Shown piece after piece: positions 1 through 8,066 of a stretch of 18,444 bases of DNA. The DNA lies in contig JAKPBL010000242.1 in assembly GCA_029778965.1 (NCBI GenBank), forward strand, positions 1-18,444, given 5' to 3'. Every line of letters starts with the position of its first letter. Within the stretch, counting starts at the first letter, position 1. The notes under the pieces were generated by a model. The model ran no database searches. It had not been told where the DNA came from and was given only the letters and a program-made list of their open reading frames with translations. Made by a program: the position numbers and the translations under genes. This DNA comes from Bacteroidota bacterium. GTDB lineage: Bacteria; Bacteroidota; Bacteroidia; Chitinophagales; Chitinophagaceae.

Positions 1-1
1 T

Positions 2-697
2 ACCGGCATTGCAGCCGTCGCCATCTATTTCTTACGACGACAGATCAAACGGCACAAGCAGGTGCTCTTTGTGGTGGTCGGCATCTGGGCCGTTTGCGTG
101 GGCATACAGCGCTTCGCGGTGCCTTATGCGTTCGACCATATCCTGCAACCGTACCAGGTGAAGCGCATCTACGATACCATTGGTAAAGATTATATTCCCA
201 AAGACGCGGTGGCGGCGGAAGAGATAGCGAAGAAATCGGCGGGCAAGAAAAAAGACGACGGCGATTACAACGTGAAGCAGAGCAAGATCGCCATTGGCAG
301 CGGCGGGTTATCAGGTAAAGGACTGCTGAAAGGCACCCAAACCCGGTATGAATTTGTACCCGAACAGCGAACGGATTTTATCTTCTGTACCATCGGGGAA
401 GGCTTTGGCTTTGCGGGCAGCTTCACCCTGCTCGCCATTTATTTCCTGCTGCTGATGCGCATTATCAGCATTGCCGAGAGGCAGCGAAGCGTATTCAGCC
501 GCTGTTACGCCTATGGCGTGGCATCGGTCATTTTTTTCCATATCACTATCAATATCTGTATGACCATCGGCCTGGCCCCGGTGATCGGTATTCCGCTGCC
601 ATTCATCAGCTATGGAGGAACGGCGTTGCTCACGTTTACGGTAATGCTGTTCATCCTGATACGCCTGGATGCCGACCGGCAAATGGTTCTTCGTTAA
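2..697 (+). CDS. rodA: Rod-shape-determining protein RodA (SEDS glycosyltransferase), C-terminal part
   Basis: The open frame runs in from the left edge (codons begin at base 2) and ends at TAA 695-697, so this is the C-terminal part of the gene. RodA is a SEDS-family inner-membrane peptidoglycan glycosyltransferase that polymerises lipid II during lateral wall growth, together with a class B PBP. The visible part shows a large, lysine-rich extracytoplasmic segment, then the family signatures FVPEQRTDFIF and GLAPVIGIPLPFISYGGT, and a final membrane helix. The PEQRTDF/PFISYGGT combination fits RodA better than FtsW, although the two are homologous. The stop codon overlaps the ATG of the next gene by one base (TAATG), suggesting translational coupling. 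The N-terminal helices lie outside the window. Confidence 0.9.
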   Translation, partial: TGIAAVAIYFLRRQIKRHKQVLFVVVGIWAVCVGIQRFAVPYAFDHILQPYQVKRIYDTIGKDYIPKDAVAAEEIAKKSAGKKKDDGDYNVKQSKIAIGSGGLSGKGLLKGTQTRYEFVPEQRTDFIFCTIGEGFGFAGSFTLLAIYFLLLMRIISIAERQRSVFSRCYAYGVASVIFFHITINICMTIGLAPVIGIPLPFISYGGTALLTFTVMLFILIRLDADRQMVLR

Positions 698-1449
698 TGA
701 AAATTGAATGCATGCAGATCATCCCGCTTTCAGAAGGCGCTTTTTCGATAGACAGCTCCAAGCAGTTTGTTCCGTTCGATAAAAATACCGACGACATCCA
801 GTCGCGCCCGGTGGGCAGTTTGCTGGTTGAAGTGCAACCTTTTGTGGTGGTTACCAGTGAAGATGTTCTGCTGGTGGACACGGGCCTGGGCTTTATGAAA
901 GATGGTGCATTGCAGCTATACCAGAACCTGCGCGCGGCGGGTATAGCACCTGAAAAGATCACCAAAGTGCTGATGAGCCACCTGCACAAAGACCACGCTG
1001 GCGGGGTGAGCCATATCGATCCCGCCACCGGCGTGCGCGTGCTCAGCTTTCCGCAGGCTATCTATTATATTCAACAGGCTGAGTTTGCCTTTGCGCGGGA
1101 GAAAGGTTTTCCGTCTTATATCATGGAAGAACTGGAATGCCTGGCAACGGCGCCAAATGTGCAGTGGCTGAACGGCGATGGTGTAATAGACGGTTATATC
1201 AGGTATCGTGTTGATGGCGGGCATTGCCCCTGGCACCAGTCGTTCACCATCGTTGATGGGGGTGAAACCGTTTTCTTCGGCGGAGACAACGCGCCGCAAC
1301 TGCAGCAGATGAAGAGTAAATTCGTGGCGAAGTACGATTACGACGGCAAGAAAGCGATGGAACTGCGGCAGCAATGGTGGGCGGAAGGGCAGGCGGCGGG
1401 ATGGAAATTTTTATTCTACCACGATATCAAAACCCCGGTATTCGGTTGA
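697..1449 (+). CDS. Metallo-beta-lactamase fold hydrolase
   Basis: This is a 250-residue protein with the complete metal-binding set of the metallo-beta-lactamase superfamily: VDTG at residues 60-63, HLHKDH at 95-100 (H95, H97, D99, H100), H176 in GGHCPWH, D197 in GGDNAP, and H242 near the C-terminus. Such proteins bind two metal ions (usually zinc) and hydrolyse esters, thioesters, lactones or phosphodiesters. The substrate cannot be read from the sequence. There is no signal peptide, so it is probably cytoplasmic. The ATG overlaps the rodA stop by one base, so the two genes are probably co-transcribed, although a functional tie to cell-wall synthesis is not implied. The gene converges on the Spy-like gene with only 24 nt between the stop codons. 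Confidence 0.85.
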   Translation: MKIECMQIIPLSEGAFSIDSSKQFVPFDKNTDDIQSRPVGSLLVEVQPFVVVTSEDVLLVDTGLGFMKDGALQLYQNLRAAGIAPEKITKVLMSHLHKDHAGGVSHIDPATGVRVLSFPQAIYYIQQAEFAFAREKGFPSYIMEELECLATAPNVQWLNGDGVIDGYIRYRVDGGHCPWHQSFTIVDGGETVFFGGDNAPQLQQMKSKFVAKYDYDGKKAMELRQQWWAEGQAAGWKFLFYHDIKTPVFG

Positions 1450-1473
1450 CCGGCGCCGTTAGCCTTGCGTGCT

Positions 1474-1881
1474 TTACCTGTTTTGTCGTTGACGGGGACC
1501 GTTCTGGCGTCTTTCCTGCAACTCTTTGGCGACAAAGGCGTAAAACTCTTTTTCGTATTTATAGAATTCGTTGGCCCTGGCGGGGGAAAGGGCTTTGCTG
1601 AAATCGCCCAGGTATTTTTTTCTGACCGCCAGCACTTTTTCATCTTTTTCCAGCTCGTCGAAATTCTCCCGCGTTTCCTGCCGTGTCTTTTTCAGGTCGG
1701 CCATGTATTGGTTGTACACCGGCCAGAATTTCTGCGCCTCGTCGGTTGTCAGGTTCAGCTTTTTCGTGATATAAGCGATTTTAAGCGCTTCCACGCGTTC
1801 TCCTCCCCGTTGCTGGCCTTGCGAAAAGGCCATGGTACAACCCAATAGCATTACCCATAAAATTGTACAAATCCTTTTCAT
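1474..1881 (-). CDS. Small secreted Spy/CpxP-like protein of an ECF sigma operon
   Basis: This is a 135-residue protein. Residues 1-20 form a typical signal peptide ending at AFSQ, so it is exported to the periplasm. The mature part is highly charged and predicted helical. It carries the motif LTTDEAQKFWPVYNQY (residues 44-59), which recurs in small Bacteroidota proteins encoded beside ECF sigma factors and resembles the helical repeats of Spy/CpxP-type periplasmic chaperones or sensors. The C-terminus is rich in Arg, Gln and Asn. It is the last gene of the sigma factor/anti-sigma set, 9 nt after the preceding gene. A role in envelope-stress sensing or as a chaperone is an inference from context. 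The exact family assignment is moderate. Confidence 0.7.
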   Translation of the reverse strand: MKRICTILWVMLLGCTMAFSQGQQRGGERVEALKIAYITKKLNLTTDEAQKFWPVYNQYMADLKKTRQETRENFDELEKDEKVLAVRKKYLGDFSKALSPARANEFYKYEKEFYAFVAKELQERRQNGPRQRQNR

Positions 1882-1890
1882 ATCACCGTG

Positions 1891-2676
1891 TTAATTGTAT
1901 AACAAATTGCCTTTGCCGGTTTGTTCCAGGTTCAGAAAATCCTGCAAAGCACTGTCACTTATGTCTTCCAGCAAAAGATGAATATCTGCCGCGCTCAGGT
2001 TATCGTCGTTAACAGCCAGGGCATTGGCGGGCATATCACCGGCCGCCGGTAGCTGGTTGTATTCGAGAATGGCCTCATCGCTTAGCTGGTTGAGTTCCTG
2101 CTGCAAACGGGCGACGGCTTCCTGGTTGTCAATGGTAAAGCCACCGGTTGTATTTTGTTTGTGCACGAACAGCCAGCCGCCGGTGGCAATGGCTGCCATC
2201 AGCACGGCCGCAGCGGCGTACCGCATCCAGTTGCGACGGAAGGAAACGATGCGGGCGCCTCCCTGGTTGCCGGAACCGGCAGGGGCGGGAACAGTCACCG
2301 GCCTGCCGGTAACCATCGCCAGCAGGCGCCCGGGCAGGGCGTCGAAGTAACCGGCGGGTACCTGGTAGGGTAGGATTTTCTCCAGTCCATCGGGCAGAAC
2401 CGGAACCCGGCTAACAGGCTGCTCAAAATAGCCCGCGGGCACCGAAAAAGGCATTTTCCTGCCAATGCCGGCCAGCAGCGGTGAAACAACATCTGTATCG
2501 TCAGCCGGCGCGTGTACGGTATCGGCTGCCGTGCCTGTGATGCGTTGCAGCAAGCGGGCGGGGAACTGTTCAAAATAACCTTCGGGAACGGCATAGGGGC
2601 GGCCTTTGCTGTCGGCAGCAGCCAGCAGTCCGCTCAGGGCGGCCAGCTCATTCCTCGTATGTTCCGTTGGGTTCAT
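1891..2676 (-). CDS. Single-pass membrane protein, putative anti-sigma factor, with three VPxGYF repeats
   Basis: This is a 261-residue protein with no signal peptide and one membrane helix at about residues 152-171 (preceded by RRNWMR), giving a probable cytoplasmic N-terminus and periplasmic C-terminus. The N-terminal half holds three copies of a short motif: PYAVPEGYFEQFPARLL (residues 28-44), PFSVPAGYFEQPVSRV (76-91) and PYQVPAGYFDALPGRLL (103-119). The periplasmic part is acidic and ends in predicted helices. Its position 33 nt after an ECF sigma gene and before a Spy-like gene, and this topology, suggest an anti-sigma or sigma-associated sensor. It does not show a recognisable zinc-binding anti-sigma motif (HxxxCxxC). 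Membrane topology is well supported, the anti-sigma role less so. Confidence 0.65.
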   Translation of the reverse strand: MNPTEHTRNELAALSGLLAAADSKGRPYAVPEGYFEQFPARLLQRITGTAADTVHAPADDTDVVSPLLAGIGRKMPFSVPAGYFEQPVSRVPVLPDGLEKILPYQVPAGYFDALPGRLLAMVTGRPVTVPAPAGSGNQGGARIVSFRRNWMRYAAAAVLMAAIATGGWLFVHKQNTTGGFTIDNQEAVARLQQELNQLSDEAILEYNQLPAAGDMPANALAVNDDNLSAADIHLLLEDISDSALQDFLNLEQTGKGNLLYN

Positions 2677-2709
2677 ATATGCTGTTAGACAGGTTTTCTC
2701 CCCCGGCGT

Positions 2710-3249
2710 TTAATGGTTCAGTATAAAGTCCTCTATTTTTTTTACGGCATGGTGATAAGAGGCTTTCAACGCGCCTTCGGAGGTGTCGAGCACCTGGCTC
2801 ATTTCTTCATAGGGCATTTCGTCGTAATACCGCAACGTAAATACAATGCGTTGTTTTTCAGGCAATTGCTGAATGGCTAGTTGCAATTTCCACTCTAATT
2901 TATTGGCATCGAAGTCCTTATCGGCCCGTACCTGGTTGGCAAGCCCTTCCTCCACATCGCTCAGCGATACCGACGATTTCCTTTTCTTCTGCTCCAGGAA
3001 GCTGAGGCATTCATTGGTAGCGATGCGGTAGAGCCAGGTATATAATTTGGCGTCGGCCCTGAAATTATCGAGGCCGTTCCATACCCGGATGAACACGTTC
3101 TGAAGAACATCGTTGGTGTCGTCGTGGTCCACCAGCATCCGGCGGATATGCCAGTACAGACGCTCCTGGTATTTGCGAACCAGGGCGGTATATGCTTTTT
3201 CGCGGGTAGCCGGTTCCCTGAACTGTAAAAGGAGTTCCGCGTCGTCCAT
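2710..3249 (-). CDS. ECF-type RNA polymerase sigma factor (sigma-70 family)
   Basis: This is a 179-residue two-domain sigma factor of the usual ECF length. Region 2 spans about residues 22-90, with the core-binding part HDDTNDVLQNVFIRVW (42-57) and the -10-recognising part around LYTWLYRIATNECLSFLEQKKR. Region 4 spans about 121-173 (QLPEKQRIVFTLRYYDEMPYEEMSQ and the helix-turn-helix LDTSEGALKASYHHAVKKI). It would direct RNA polymerase to a small regulon, most likely envelope-related given the membrane and secreted proteins encoded downstream. It starts only 11 nt after the transketolase-subunit stop, so it is probably transcribed from upstream. I see no TAnnTTTG promoter in the gap. Confidence 0.93.
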   Translation of the reverse strand: MDDAELLLQFREPATREKAYTALVRKYQERLYWHIRRMLVDHDDTNDVLQNVFIRVWNGLDNFRADAKLYTWLYRIATNECLSFLEQKKRKSSVSLSDVEEGLANQVRADKDFDANKLEWKLQLAIQQLPEKQRIVFTLRYYDEMPYEEMSQVLDTSEGALKASYHHAVKKIEDFILNH

Positions 3250-3260
3250 GGAGCGCGATG

Positions 3261-4214
3261 TTATTTGCGTTTTACCACTTTTTCGGCGGCGCGGATAATA
3301 TGGTCTGTATTCAGGCCGTATTTCTCCAGCAGTTGCATGGGTGTGCCGCTTTCGCCGAAGGTATCGTTGGTGCCGACGTATTCGATGGGAACGGGGAAAT
3401 GCCGGGCCGCTACCTGCGCAACGCTGTCGCCCATACCACCCAGCACATTGTGCTCTTCGACGGTTACCGCGCAGCGTGTTTTCTTGAGCGACCGCAGAAT
3501 GGCTTCTTCGTCGAGCGGCTTGATGGTGTGGATGTTGATCAGCTCAACGCTGAGCCCGTTGGCTTCGAGCGAGCGGGCGGCTTCCACGGCGTTCCAGACC
3601 ATGTGGCCGCAAGCAAAAATGGTTAGGTCGGTGCCTTCGTTCAAGACCTGGGCCTTGCCGATTTCGAAAGGCAGGCCTTCGGTGAAGATCGGCCATACCG
3701 GGCGGCCGAAACGGAGGTAAACGGGACCTTCATAATCGGCTATGGCAAGCGTGGCGGCCTTGGTTTGCGCATAATCGCAGGGAACGATCACCGTCATACC
3801 CGGCAGCATTTTCATCATGCCGATGTCTTCGAGTATCTGGTGGGTAGCACCGTCTTCGCCGAGGGTAAGCCCGGCGTGCGACGCGCATATCTTAACATTT
3901 TTGCCGCTATAAGCCACCGACTGCCTGATCTGGTCATAGACCCGGCCGGTAGAGAAGTTGGCGAAAGTGGTGGTGAAAGGAATCTTCCCGCCGATGGTAA
4001 GCCCGGCGGCGATGCCGATCATATTGGCTTCGGCGATACCGCATTGTACAAAACGATCCGGGTTTTCTTTGATGAACTGGTTCAGTTTCAAAGAGCCGGC
4101 CAGGTCGGCGGTAAGCGCCACGACATTTTTGTTCGATCGTCCCAATTCTGTCATTCCGTCGCCGAACCCGCTGCGTGTGTCTTTCTTACCTGAAACCACT
4201 AAATCGTTGAGCAT
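3261..4214 (-). CDS. Transketolase, C-terminal subunit (split transketolase)
   Basis: This 317-residue protein corresponds to the C-terminal half of transketolase: the pyrimidine-binding domain (about residues 10-175) with GIAEANMIG (59-67; the Glu matches the one that activates thiamine diphosphate) and DGATHQ (121-126), followed by the transketolase C domain (about 190-310). The thiamine diphosphate-binding N-terminal half (GDGxxxxG...N) is absent, so activity should need a separate N-terminal subunit. In many bacteria with split transketolase the two halves are adjacent, but here the upstream gene is galE, and no N-half gene is present in the window. The reaction would be two-carbon ketol transfer in the non-oxidative pentose phosphate pathway. 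Some paralogues of this split type act on other sugars. Confidence 0.88.
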   Translation of the reverse strand: MLNDLVVSGKKDTRSGFGDGMTELGRSNKNVVALTADLAGSLKLNQFIKENPDRFVQCGIAEANMIGIAAGLTIGGKIPFTTTFANFSTGRVYDQIRQSVAYSGKNVKICASHAGLTLGEDGATHQILEDIGMMKMLPGMTVIVPCDYAQTKAATLAIADYEGPVYLRFGRPVWPIFTEGLPFEIGKAQVLNEGTDLTIFACGHMVWNAVEAARSLEANGLSVELINIHTIKPLDEEAILRSLKKTRCAVTVEEHNVLGGMGDSVAQVAARHFPVPIEYVGTNDTFGESGTPMQLLEKYGLNTDHIIRAAEKVVKRK

Positions 4215-4254
4215 GATGTAGGATTGTTGAGGGGTAAAAGTAATGAAAATCGCC

Positions 4255-5310
4255 TCAATTCAGCTTCGCATTCTGGTCGTAGAAAAAGCTTTCATCCTGT
4301 CTCACGCGCTGCTCCCATTTCCAGGCCGTGCTCATCATATCGTCGAGGTTGTACCTGATCTTCCAGCCCAGCTCGTTCACGGCATGCTCATTATTGGCGT
4401 AGATGGCTATCACATCGCCGGGCCGGCGGGGGCCGATGACATAATTTAGTTTTTGCCCGCTTACTTTTTCAAAGGCCCTGATGGCTTCCAGCACGGTAAC
4501 GCCGTTGCCGGTACCCAGGTTAAATACCTCGCAGGGTTGCATAGTGCGGCCGTCGATCAGGTATTGCAGGGACAGCGTATGTGCATGTGCGATATCCGAT
4601 ACATGGATATAATCGCGCAGGCAACTGCCATCGCGGGTATCATAGTCGGCGCCCCATACCTGCATCTGCGGCAGCTTGCCGATAGCAGTTTGGGTGATGG
4701 CAGGCACCAGGTTGGCCGGCTTGCCGATCGGCAGCTCGCCGATCTCGATGCTGGGGTGGGCGCCTACCGGGTTGAAATAGCGCAGCAGGATGCATTGCGT
4801 AGGGTTCACCTTCGAGAATTCGCTGATGATCTGCTCGCCCATCTGTTTGGTATAACCGTAGGGTGATTCTGCCGGCTTGGGCGGGGTATTTTCGGTTACC
4901 GGTATAACATCGGGGTTGCCATACACCGTGCAGGAAGAGGAGAATACGAAATAAGGCACTTTGAATTCCTGCACGCATTTCAGCAGGTTGAGCAGGCTGT
5001 TCAGGTTGTTTTCAAAGTACATGATGGGATGTGCCACCGATTCACCTACCGATTTATAGGCGGCAAAATGGATAATGCCGGTGATGTCTTCGTTTTCCTG
5101 GAAAATGGCATAGGTATCGTCGAAATTACAAAGGTCGACTTTGTAGTTTTTGATCTTCCGGCCTGTAATCCGCTCTACCCCATCGAGAATATGCGGGTTG
5201 GAACGGGAGTTGTTGTCGACTGAAATGACCTCGAAGCCATTTTCCACCAAATCAACCAGGGTATGCGATCCTATGTAGCCGCATCCGCCGGTTACCAGTA
5301 TTTTGCTCAT
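4255..5310 (-). CDS. galE: UDP-glucose 4-epimerase
   Basis: This is a 351-residue short-chain dehydrogenase/reductase family NAD-dependent epimerase interconverting UDP-glucose and UDP-galactose. The Rossmann glycine motif is GGCGYIGSH (residues 8-16). The SSSCTVYG motif is at 124-131 and the catalytic YxxxK is Y151-K155 in SPYGYTKQ. Other GalE hallmarks are HFAAYKSVGESV (81-92) and LRYFNPVGAHPS. Length is close to the bacterial family norm (about 340). It lies 22 nt downstream of rfbA and 40 nt upstream of the transketolase subunit, on the same strand. The pairing with rfbA points to nucleotide-sugar supply for surface polysaccharide. An unusual 13-base A run precedes the start codon. Substrate specificity for the N-acetylated sugars cannot be excluded from sequence alone. 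Confidence 0.93.
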   Translation of the reverse strand: MSKILVTGGCGYIGSHTLVDLVENGFEVISVDNNSRSNPHILDGVERITGRKIKNYKVDLCNFDDTYAIFQENEDITGIIHFAAYKSVGESVAHPIMYFENNLNSLLNLLKCVQEFKVPYFVFSSSCTVYGNPDVIPVTENTPPKPAESPYGYTKQMGEQIISEFSKVNPTQCILLRYFNPVGAHPSIEIGELPIGKPANLVPAITQTAIGKLPQMQVWGADYDTRDGSCLRDYIHVSDIAHAHTLSLQYLIDGRTMQPCEVFNLGTGNGVTVLEAIRAFEKVSGQKLNYVIGPRRPGDVIAIYANNEHAVNELGWKIRYNLDDMMSTAWKWEQRVRQDESFFYDQNAKLN

Positions 5311-5316
5311 CGTTTC

Positions 5317-5329
5317 TTTTTTTTTTTTT
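5317..5329 (-). repeat. 13-base homopolymer (A run in the sense strand) in the rfbA-galE gap
   Basis: Thirteen consecutive T on the plus strand, read as A in the transcript, fill most of the 22-nt gap between rfbA and galE, ending 6 nt before the galE ATG. A-rich leaders are known to favour translation initiation in Bacteroidota, which rarely use strong Shine-Dalgarno sequences. A run of this length is also prone to replication or transcription slippage, which would change leader spacing but not reading frame. Confidence 0.9.
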
Positions 5330-5332
5330 CGG

Positions 5333-6208
5333 TTAATGCTGTTTTTTCTCGGCTAAAAGTCCTGTAAGATACTGCCCATAGCCGCTTTTCATCAGGGGTT
5401 GCGCAATCGTTTCCAGTTGCTCGTCGGTGATGAATCCCTTCCGCCAGGCGATTTCTTCGATACAGGCGATTTTGATGCCCTGGCGCTGTTCGATGGTTTG
5501 GACGAACTGCGAGGCCTGCATCAGCGAGTCGAATGTACCGGTATCGAGCCAGGCGGTGCCCCGGTCCATGATCGACACTTTCAACTTGCCGCGGCGCAGG
5601 TATTCTTTGTTCACATCGGTGATCTCATATTCTCCCCGGGCGCTGGGTTGCAGGTCGCGGGCAATAGCTTTCACCTCGTTGTCGTAGAAATAGAGGCCGG
5701 GCACTGCATAGTTGCTCTTTGGCCGGGCGGGTTTTTCTTCAATCGACAACGCATTGTTGTGCTGGTCGAACTCAACCACCCCGTATCGTTCAGGATCGCT
5801 TACCCGGTAGGCATACACGATGCCGCCGTCGGGATGGGTATTGTGGGCCAACTGTTTACCAAGCCCCATGCCATAGAAGATATTATCGCCCAATACCAGT
5901 GCCACGCTGTCTTTTCCGATAAAATCGGCGCCGATCACGAATGCCTGGGCCAGTCCGTTCGGCACTGCCTGTTCGGCATAGGAAATAGCAAGCCCCAGTT
6001 GTGTGCCGTCTCCCAGCAGCTTCCGGAAGAGCGGCAGGTCGTGCGGCGTGGAGATGATCAGTACCTCCCGAATGCCGGCGAGCAGCAGGGTAGAGAGCGG
6101 ATAATAAATCATCGGCTTGTCGTACACCGGCATGATCTGTTTGCTGATCGCAAAAGTAATGGGGTGCAACCTGGTTCCCGAGCCTCCGGCTAATACTATT
6201 CCCTTCAT
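5333..6208 (-). CDS. rfbA: Glucose-1-phosphate thymidylyltransferase
   Basis: This 291-residue nucleotidyltransferase joins dTTP and glucose-1-phosphate to give dTDP-glucose, the first step towards dTDP-L-rhamnose and other dTDP sugars. The nucleotide-binding signature [11 protein letters not shown] is at residues 8-18, the metal-binding Asp is D108 in LGDNIFYG, the EEKP motif is at 157-160, and WLDTGT at 220-225 holds the second acidic site. The length matches the RfbA/RmlA family (about 285-300), which differs from UDP-glucose pyrophosphorylases in these motifs. The rest of the rml pathway (rfbB, C, D) is not in the window. It heads the minus-strand run rfbA-galE-transketolase-sigma. The start is the ATG at 6208. 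Confidence 0.95.
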   Translation of the reverse strand: MKGIVLAGGSGTRLHPITFAISKQIMPVYDKPMIYYPLSTLLLAGIREVLIISTPHDLPLFRKLLGDGTQLGLAISYAEQAVPNGLAQAFVIGADFIGKDSVALVLGDNIFYGMGLGKQLAHNTHPDGGIVYAYRVSDPERYGVVEFDQHNNALSIEEKPARPKSNYAVPGLYFYDNEVKAIARDLQPSARGEYEITDVNKEYLRRGKLKVSIMDRGTAWLDTGTFDSLMQASQFVQTIEQRQGIKIACIEEIAWRKGFITDEQLETIAQPLMKSGYGQYLTGLLAEKKQH

Positions 6209-6227
6209 ATATTATACAATAAGGGCG

Positions 6228-6257
6228 CAATATATAAAAGGTTTGCGGTAGGTGCAA
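6228..6257 (-). promoter_or_regulatory. Weak candidate promoter of rfbA
   Basis: On the minus strand a TTG (6257-6255) is followed after 20 nt by TATATTGC (6234-6227), an imperfect match to the Bacteroidota -7 box TAnnTTTG. It ends about 19 nt before the rfbA ATG. The match is partial and the region is AT-rich, so this is tentative. Confidence 0.3.
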
Positions 6258-6293
6258 TGGGGCGGGGGAGCCGGGGTTGGTTTGAGGCCGCGT

Positions 6294-7331
6294 TTACAGA
6301 AACGCTTTCATAATATAATAAATCGCGGCGGCAAACAGCGCGCTTACGGGAATCGTAAGTATCCAGGCCCAGAGCAGGTTGATCGTTACTCCCCAACGAA
6401 CGGCCGACAAGCGTTTGGTGGCGCCCACACCGATAATGGCGCCGGTGATGGTATGCGTGGTGCTGACGGGAATGGCGAGGTGTTCGGTAAGATACAAGGT
6501 AGCGGCGCCGGCGGTTTCGGCAGCCACCCCTTCGAGGGGCGTTACCTTGGTGATGCGTGTGCCCATGGTTCTAACGATCTTCCAGCCCCCGCTCAATGTA
6601 CCGAGACCGATGGCCGTAAAACTGGCCAGCGGCACCCACCAGTATATGTTCACGAACGTATTGAAGTCCATGGTTACGCCCAGTGTCTTTTCGTGGAAGA
6701 TGATGGCGGCGCCGATAATACCCATCACCTTTTGCGCATCGTTTCCGCCATGACCGAGGCTGAACAGGGCCGACGACACCAGTTGCAGGCGACGAAACCA
6801 CTTGTCGGCCTTGTGCGGGATGGCTCGTTTGCAAATATGCAGGATGAGCACCGTAATGATATAAGCGATGATCATACCGATCAGCGGCGCCAGGAAAATA
6901 AACAGGAAGGTGGGGATCACTTTGCCGTAGTTGATGACATCGTGCCCGTTCTTCGACAGCCCGCCGGCATGGGCCAGCGCAGCACCGAGAAAGCCTCCCA
7001 TCAGGGTATGCGACGAGCTCGACGGAATCCCGAACCACCAGGTGATCAGGTTCCATACAATGGCGGCCACCAGCCCCGCAAACACCACCTGCATATTAAT
7101 GAAATCTTCGTTCACCCACTTGGCTACCGTGTTGCCGATCTTGAATTCGCCGATCCAGTATTTGGATATAAAAAAAGCGGCAAAGTTGAAAAATGCCGCC
7201 CATAGTACCGCCTGGAAGGGAGTAAGCACCTTGGTGGAAACAATGGTGGCGATGGAATTGGCAGCGTCGTGAAAACCATTGATATAATCGAATACCAGGG
7301 CCAGTATAATAATGATAACGAGAAATGTCAT
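6294..7331 (-). CDS. pit: PiT-family inorganic phosphate transporter
   Basis: This is a 345-residue polytopic inner-membrane protein with the duplicated PiT signature: DYINGFHDAANSIATIVS (residues 15-32) and SLGHGGNDAQKVMGII (191-206). The additional repeats GIPSSSSHTLMGG (101-113) and IPVSTTHTITGAIIG (287-301) are also typical. PiT proteins import phosphate (often as a metal-phosphate complex) with protons or sodium. The gene follows a DUF47 gene with a 27-nt gap, the widespread DUF47-PiT pair in which the PhoU-like partner controls or assists the transporter. It probably shares the DUF47 promoter. It is the low-affinity-type phosphate importer of the cluster. No Pst ABC system is present in this window. 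Confidence 0.93.
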   Translation of the reverse strand: MTFLVIIIILALVFDYINGFHDAANSIATIVSTKVLTPFQAVLWAAFFNFAAFFISKYWIGEFKIGNTVAKWVNEDFINMQVVFAGLVAAIVWNLITWWFGIPSSSSHTLMGGFLGAALAHAGGLSKNGHDVINYGKVIPTFLFIFLAPLIGMIIAYIITVLILHICKRAIPHKADKWFRRLQLVSSALFSLGHGGNDAQKVMGIIGAAIIFHEKTLGVTMDFNTFVNIYWWVPLASFTAIGLGTLSGGWKIVRTMGTRITKVTPLEGVAAETAGAATLYLTEHLAIPVSTTHTITGAIIGVGATKRLSAVRWGVTINLLWAWILTIPVSALFAAAIYYIMKAFL

Positions 7332-7358
7332 GTGAAGAGGTTGTAGGGAACTTGAATC

Positions 7359-8006
7359 TTACGCATATTTGATGATAATGCTTTCGATCACATTGGCCGC
7401 ATCTTCGCATTTGTCGGTAACGATCTCCATCACCTGGTAGATCTCTCTCTTTTTGATCACTTCTTTCGCGTCGGGTTCGGTTTCAAAAAGCCGGTCGATG
7501 CTCAGGTCGAAAATATCGTCGGCCTGGTTCTCGATGCTGTTTACTTTCACCAGGGCATCGGTCATTTGCCGCATATTCTTCATGTTGCGCAATTCCAGTA
7601 CGGCGTTTTTGATCTGCTCGGAGCCCTGGTCGATCAGGTCGGCCATTTTCTGAATGCCGGGATCGTTGGGATTTACCTTGTAAAAGTTGATCTTTTTGGC
7701 GGCAGCGAAAATGTAATCGCAGATGTCATCGAGCGCGCTGGCCAGGTAATGGATGTCTTCCCGATCGAACGGGGTGATGAAGTTGCGGCCCAGCTCGGTA
7801 AAGATCTTGTGTGTCAGGTCGTCGTTCACATGCTCCAGGTCTTCCATCCGGGCGATGAGGGCGGCCCTTTTGTCATAATCCGTTTCACTTACCACATCTT
7901 TCATCAGCCGGCCCATTTTGGCCACCGTATTGGCTACTTCTTCAAAAAGGGAATAGAAAACCTTGTCCTTGGGTGTAAAGAGTTTCAGGATCGACGAGAG
8001 CGACAT
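7359..8006 (-). CDS. DUF47-family PhoU-like protein (PiT accessory protein)
   Basis: Taking the ATG at 8006 gives 215 residues, the normal DUF47 length, beginning MSLSSILKLFTPKD. An in-frame ATG further upstream (8084) would add 26 residues that read through the likely promoter, so I reject it. The protein is all-helical with PhoU-like features: repeated acidic segments (DLEHVNDDLTHKIF, ENQADDIFDLSIDRLFE, DKCEDAANVIESI) that in PhoU relatives bind metal clusters. DUF47 proteins are encoded with PiT transporters and are thought to regulate them. Here the pair is co-oriented with a 27-nt gap. The protein is predicted to be cytoplasmic and membrane-associated. Whether it also signals to the PhoR-like kinase in this window is unknown. 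Confidence 0.88.
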   Translation of the reverse strand: MSLSSILKLFTPKDKVFYSLFEEVANTVAKMGRLMKDVVSETDYDKRAALIARMEDLEHVNDDLTHKIFTELGRNFITPFDREDIHYLASALDDICDYIFAAAKKINFYKVNPNDPGIQKMADLIDQGSEQIKNAVLELRNMKNMRQMTDALVKVNSIENQADDIFDLSIDRLFETEPDAKEVIKKREIYQVMEIVTDKCEDAANVIESIIIKYA

Positions 8007-8020
8007 ATACCAATTTTGCG

Positions 8021-8028
8021 CAAAAATA
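8021..8028 (-). promoter_or_regulatory. -7 promoter element of the DUF47-PiT operon
   Basis: On the minus strand TATTTTTG matches the Bacteroidota -7 consensus TAnnTTTG and ends 14 nt before the ATG at 8006. No TTG is found at the usual 19-21 nt upstream, so transcription may rely on an activator bound further upstream. The element supports 8006 as the start codon. Confidence 0.5.
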
Positions 8029-8066
8029 GCCGCCTTTCCCGGCACCGGCCGCCTTTTCGGAAGTTG

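Noticed and set aside
4227..4258. A 6-bp inverted repeat (TTGAGG/CCTCAA) at the end of galE
   Set aside because: The stem is short, the loop is 20 nt, and there is no T-tract. It overlaps the galE stop and is compatible with chance.
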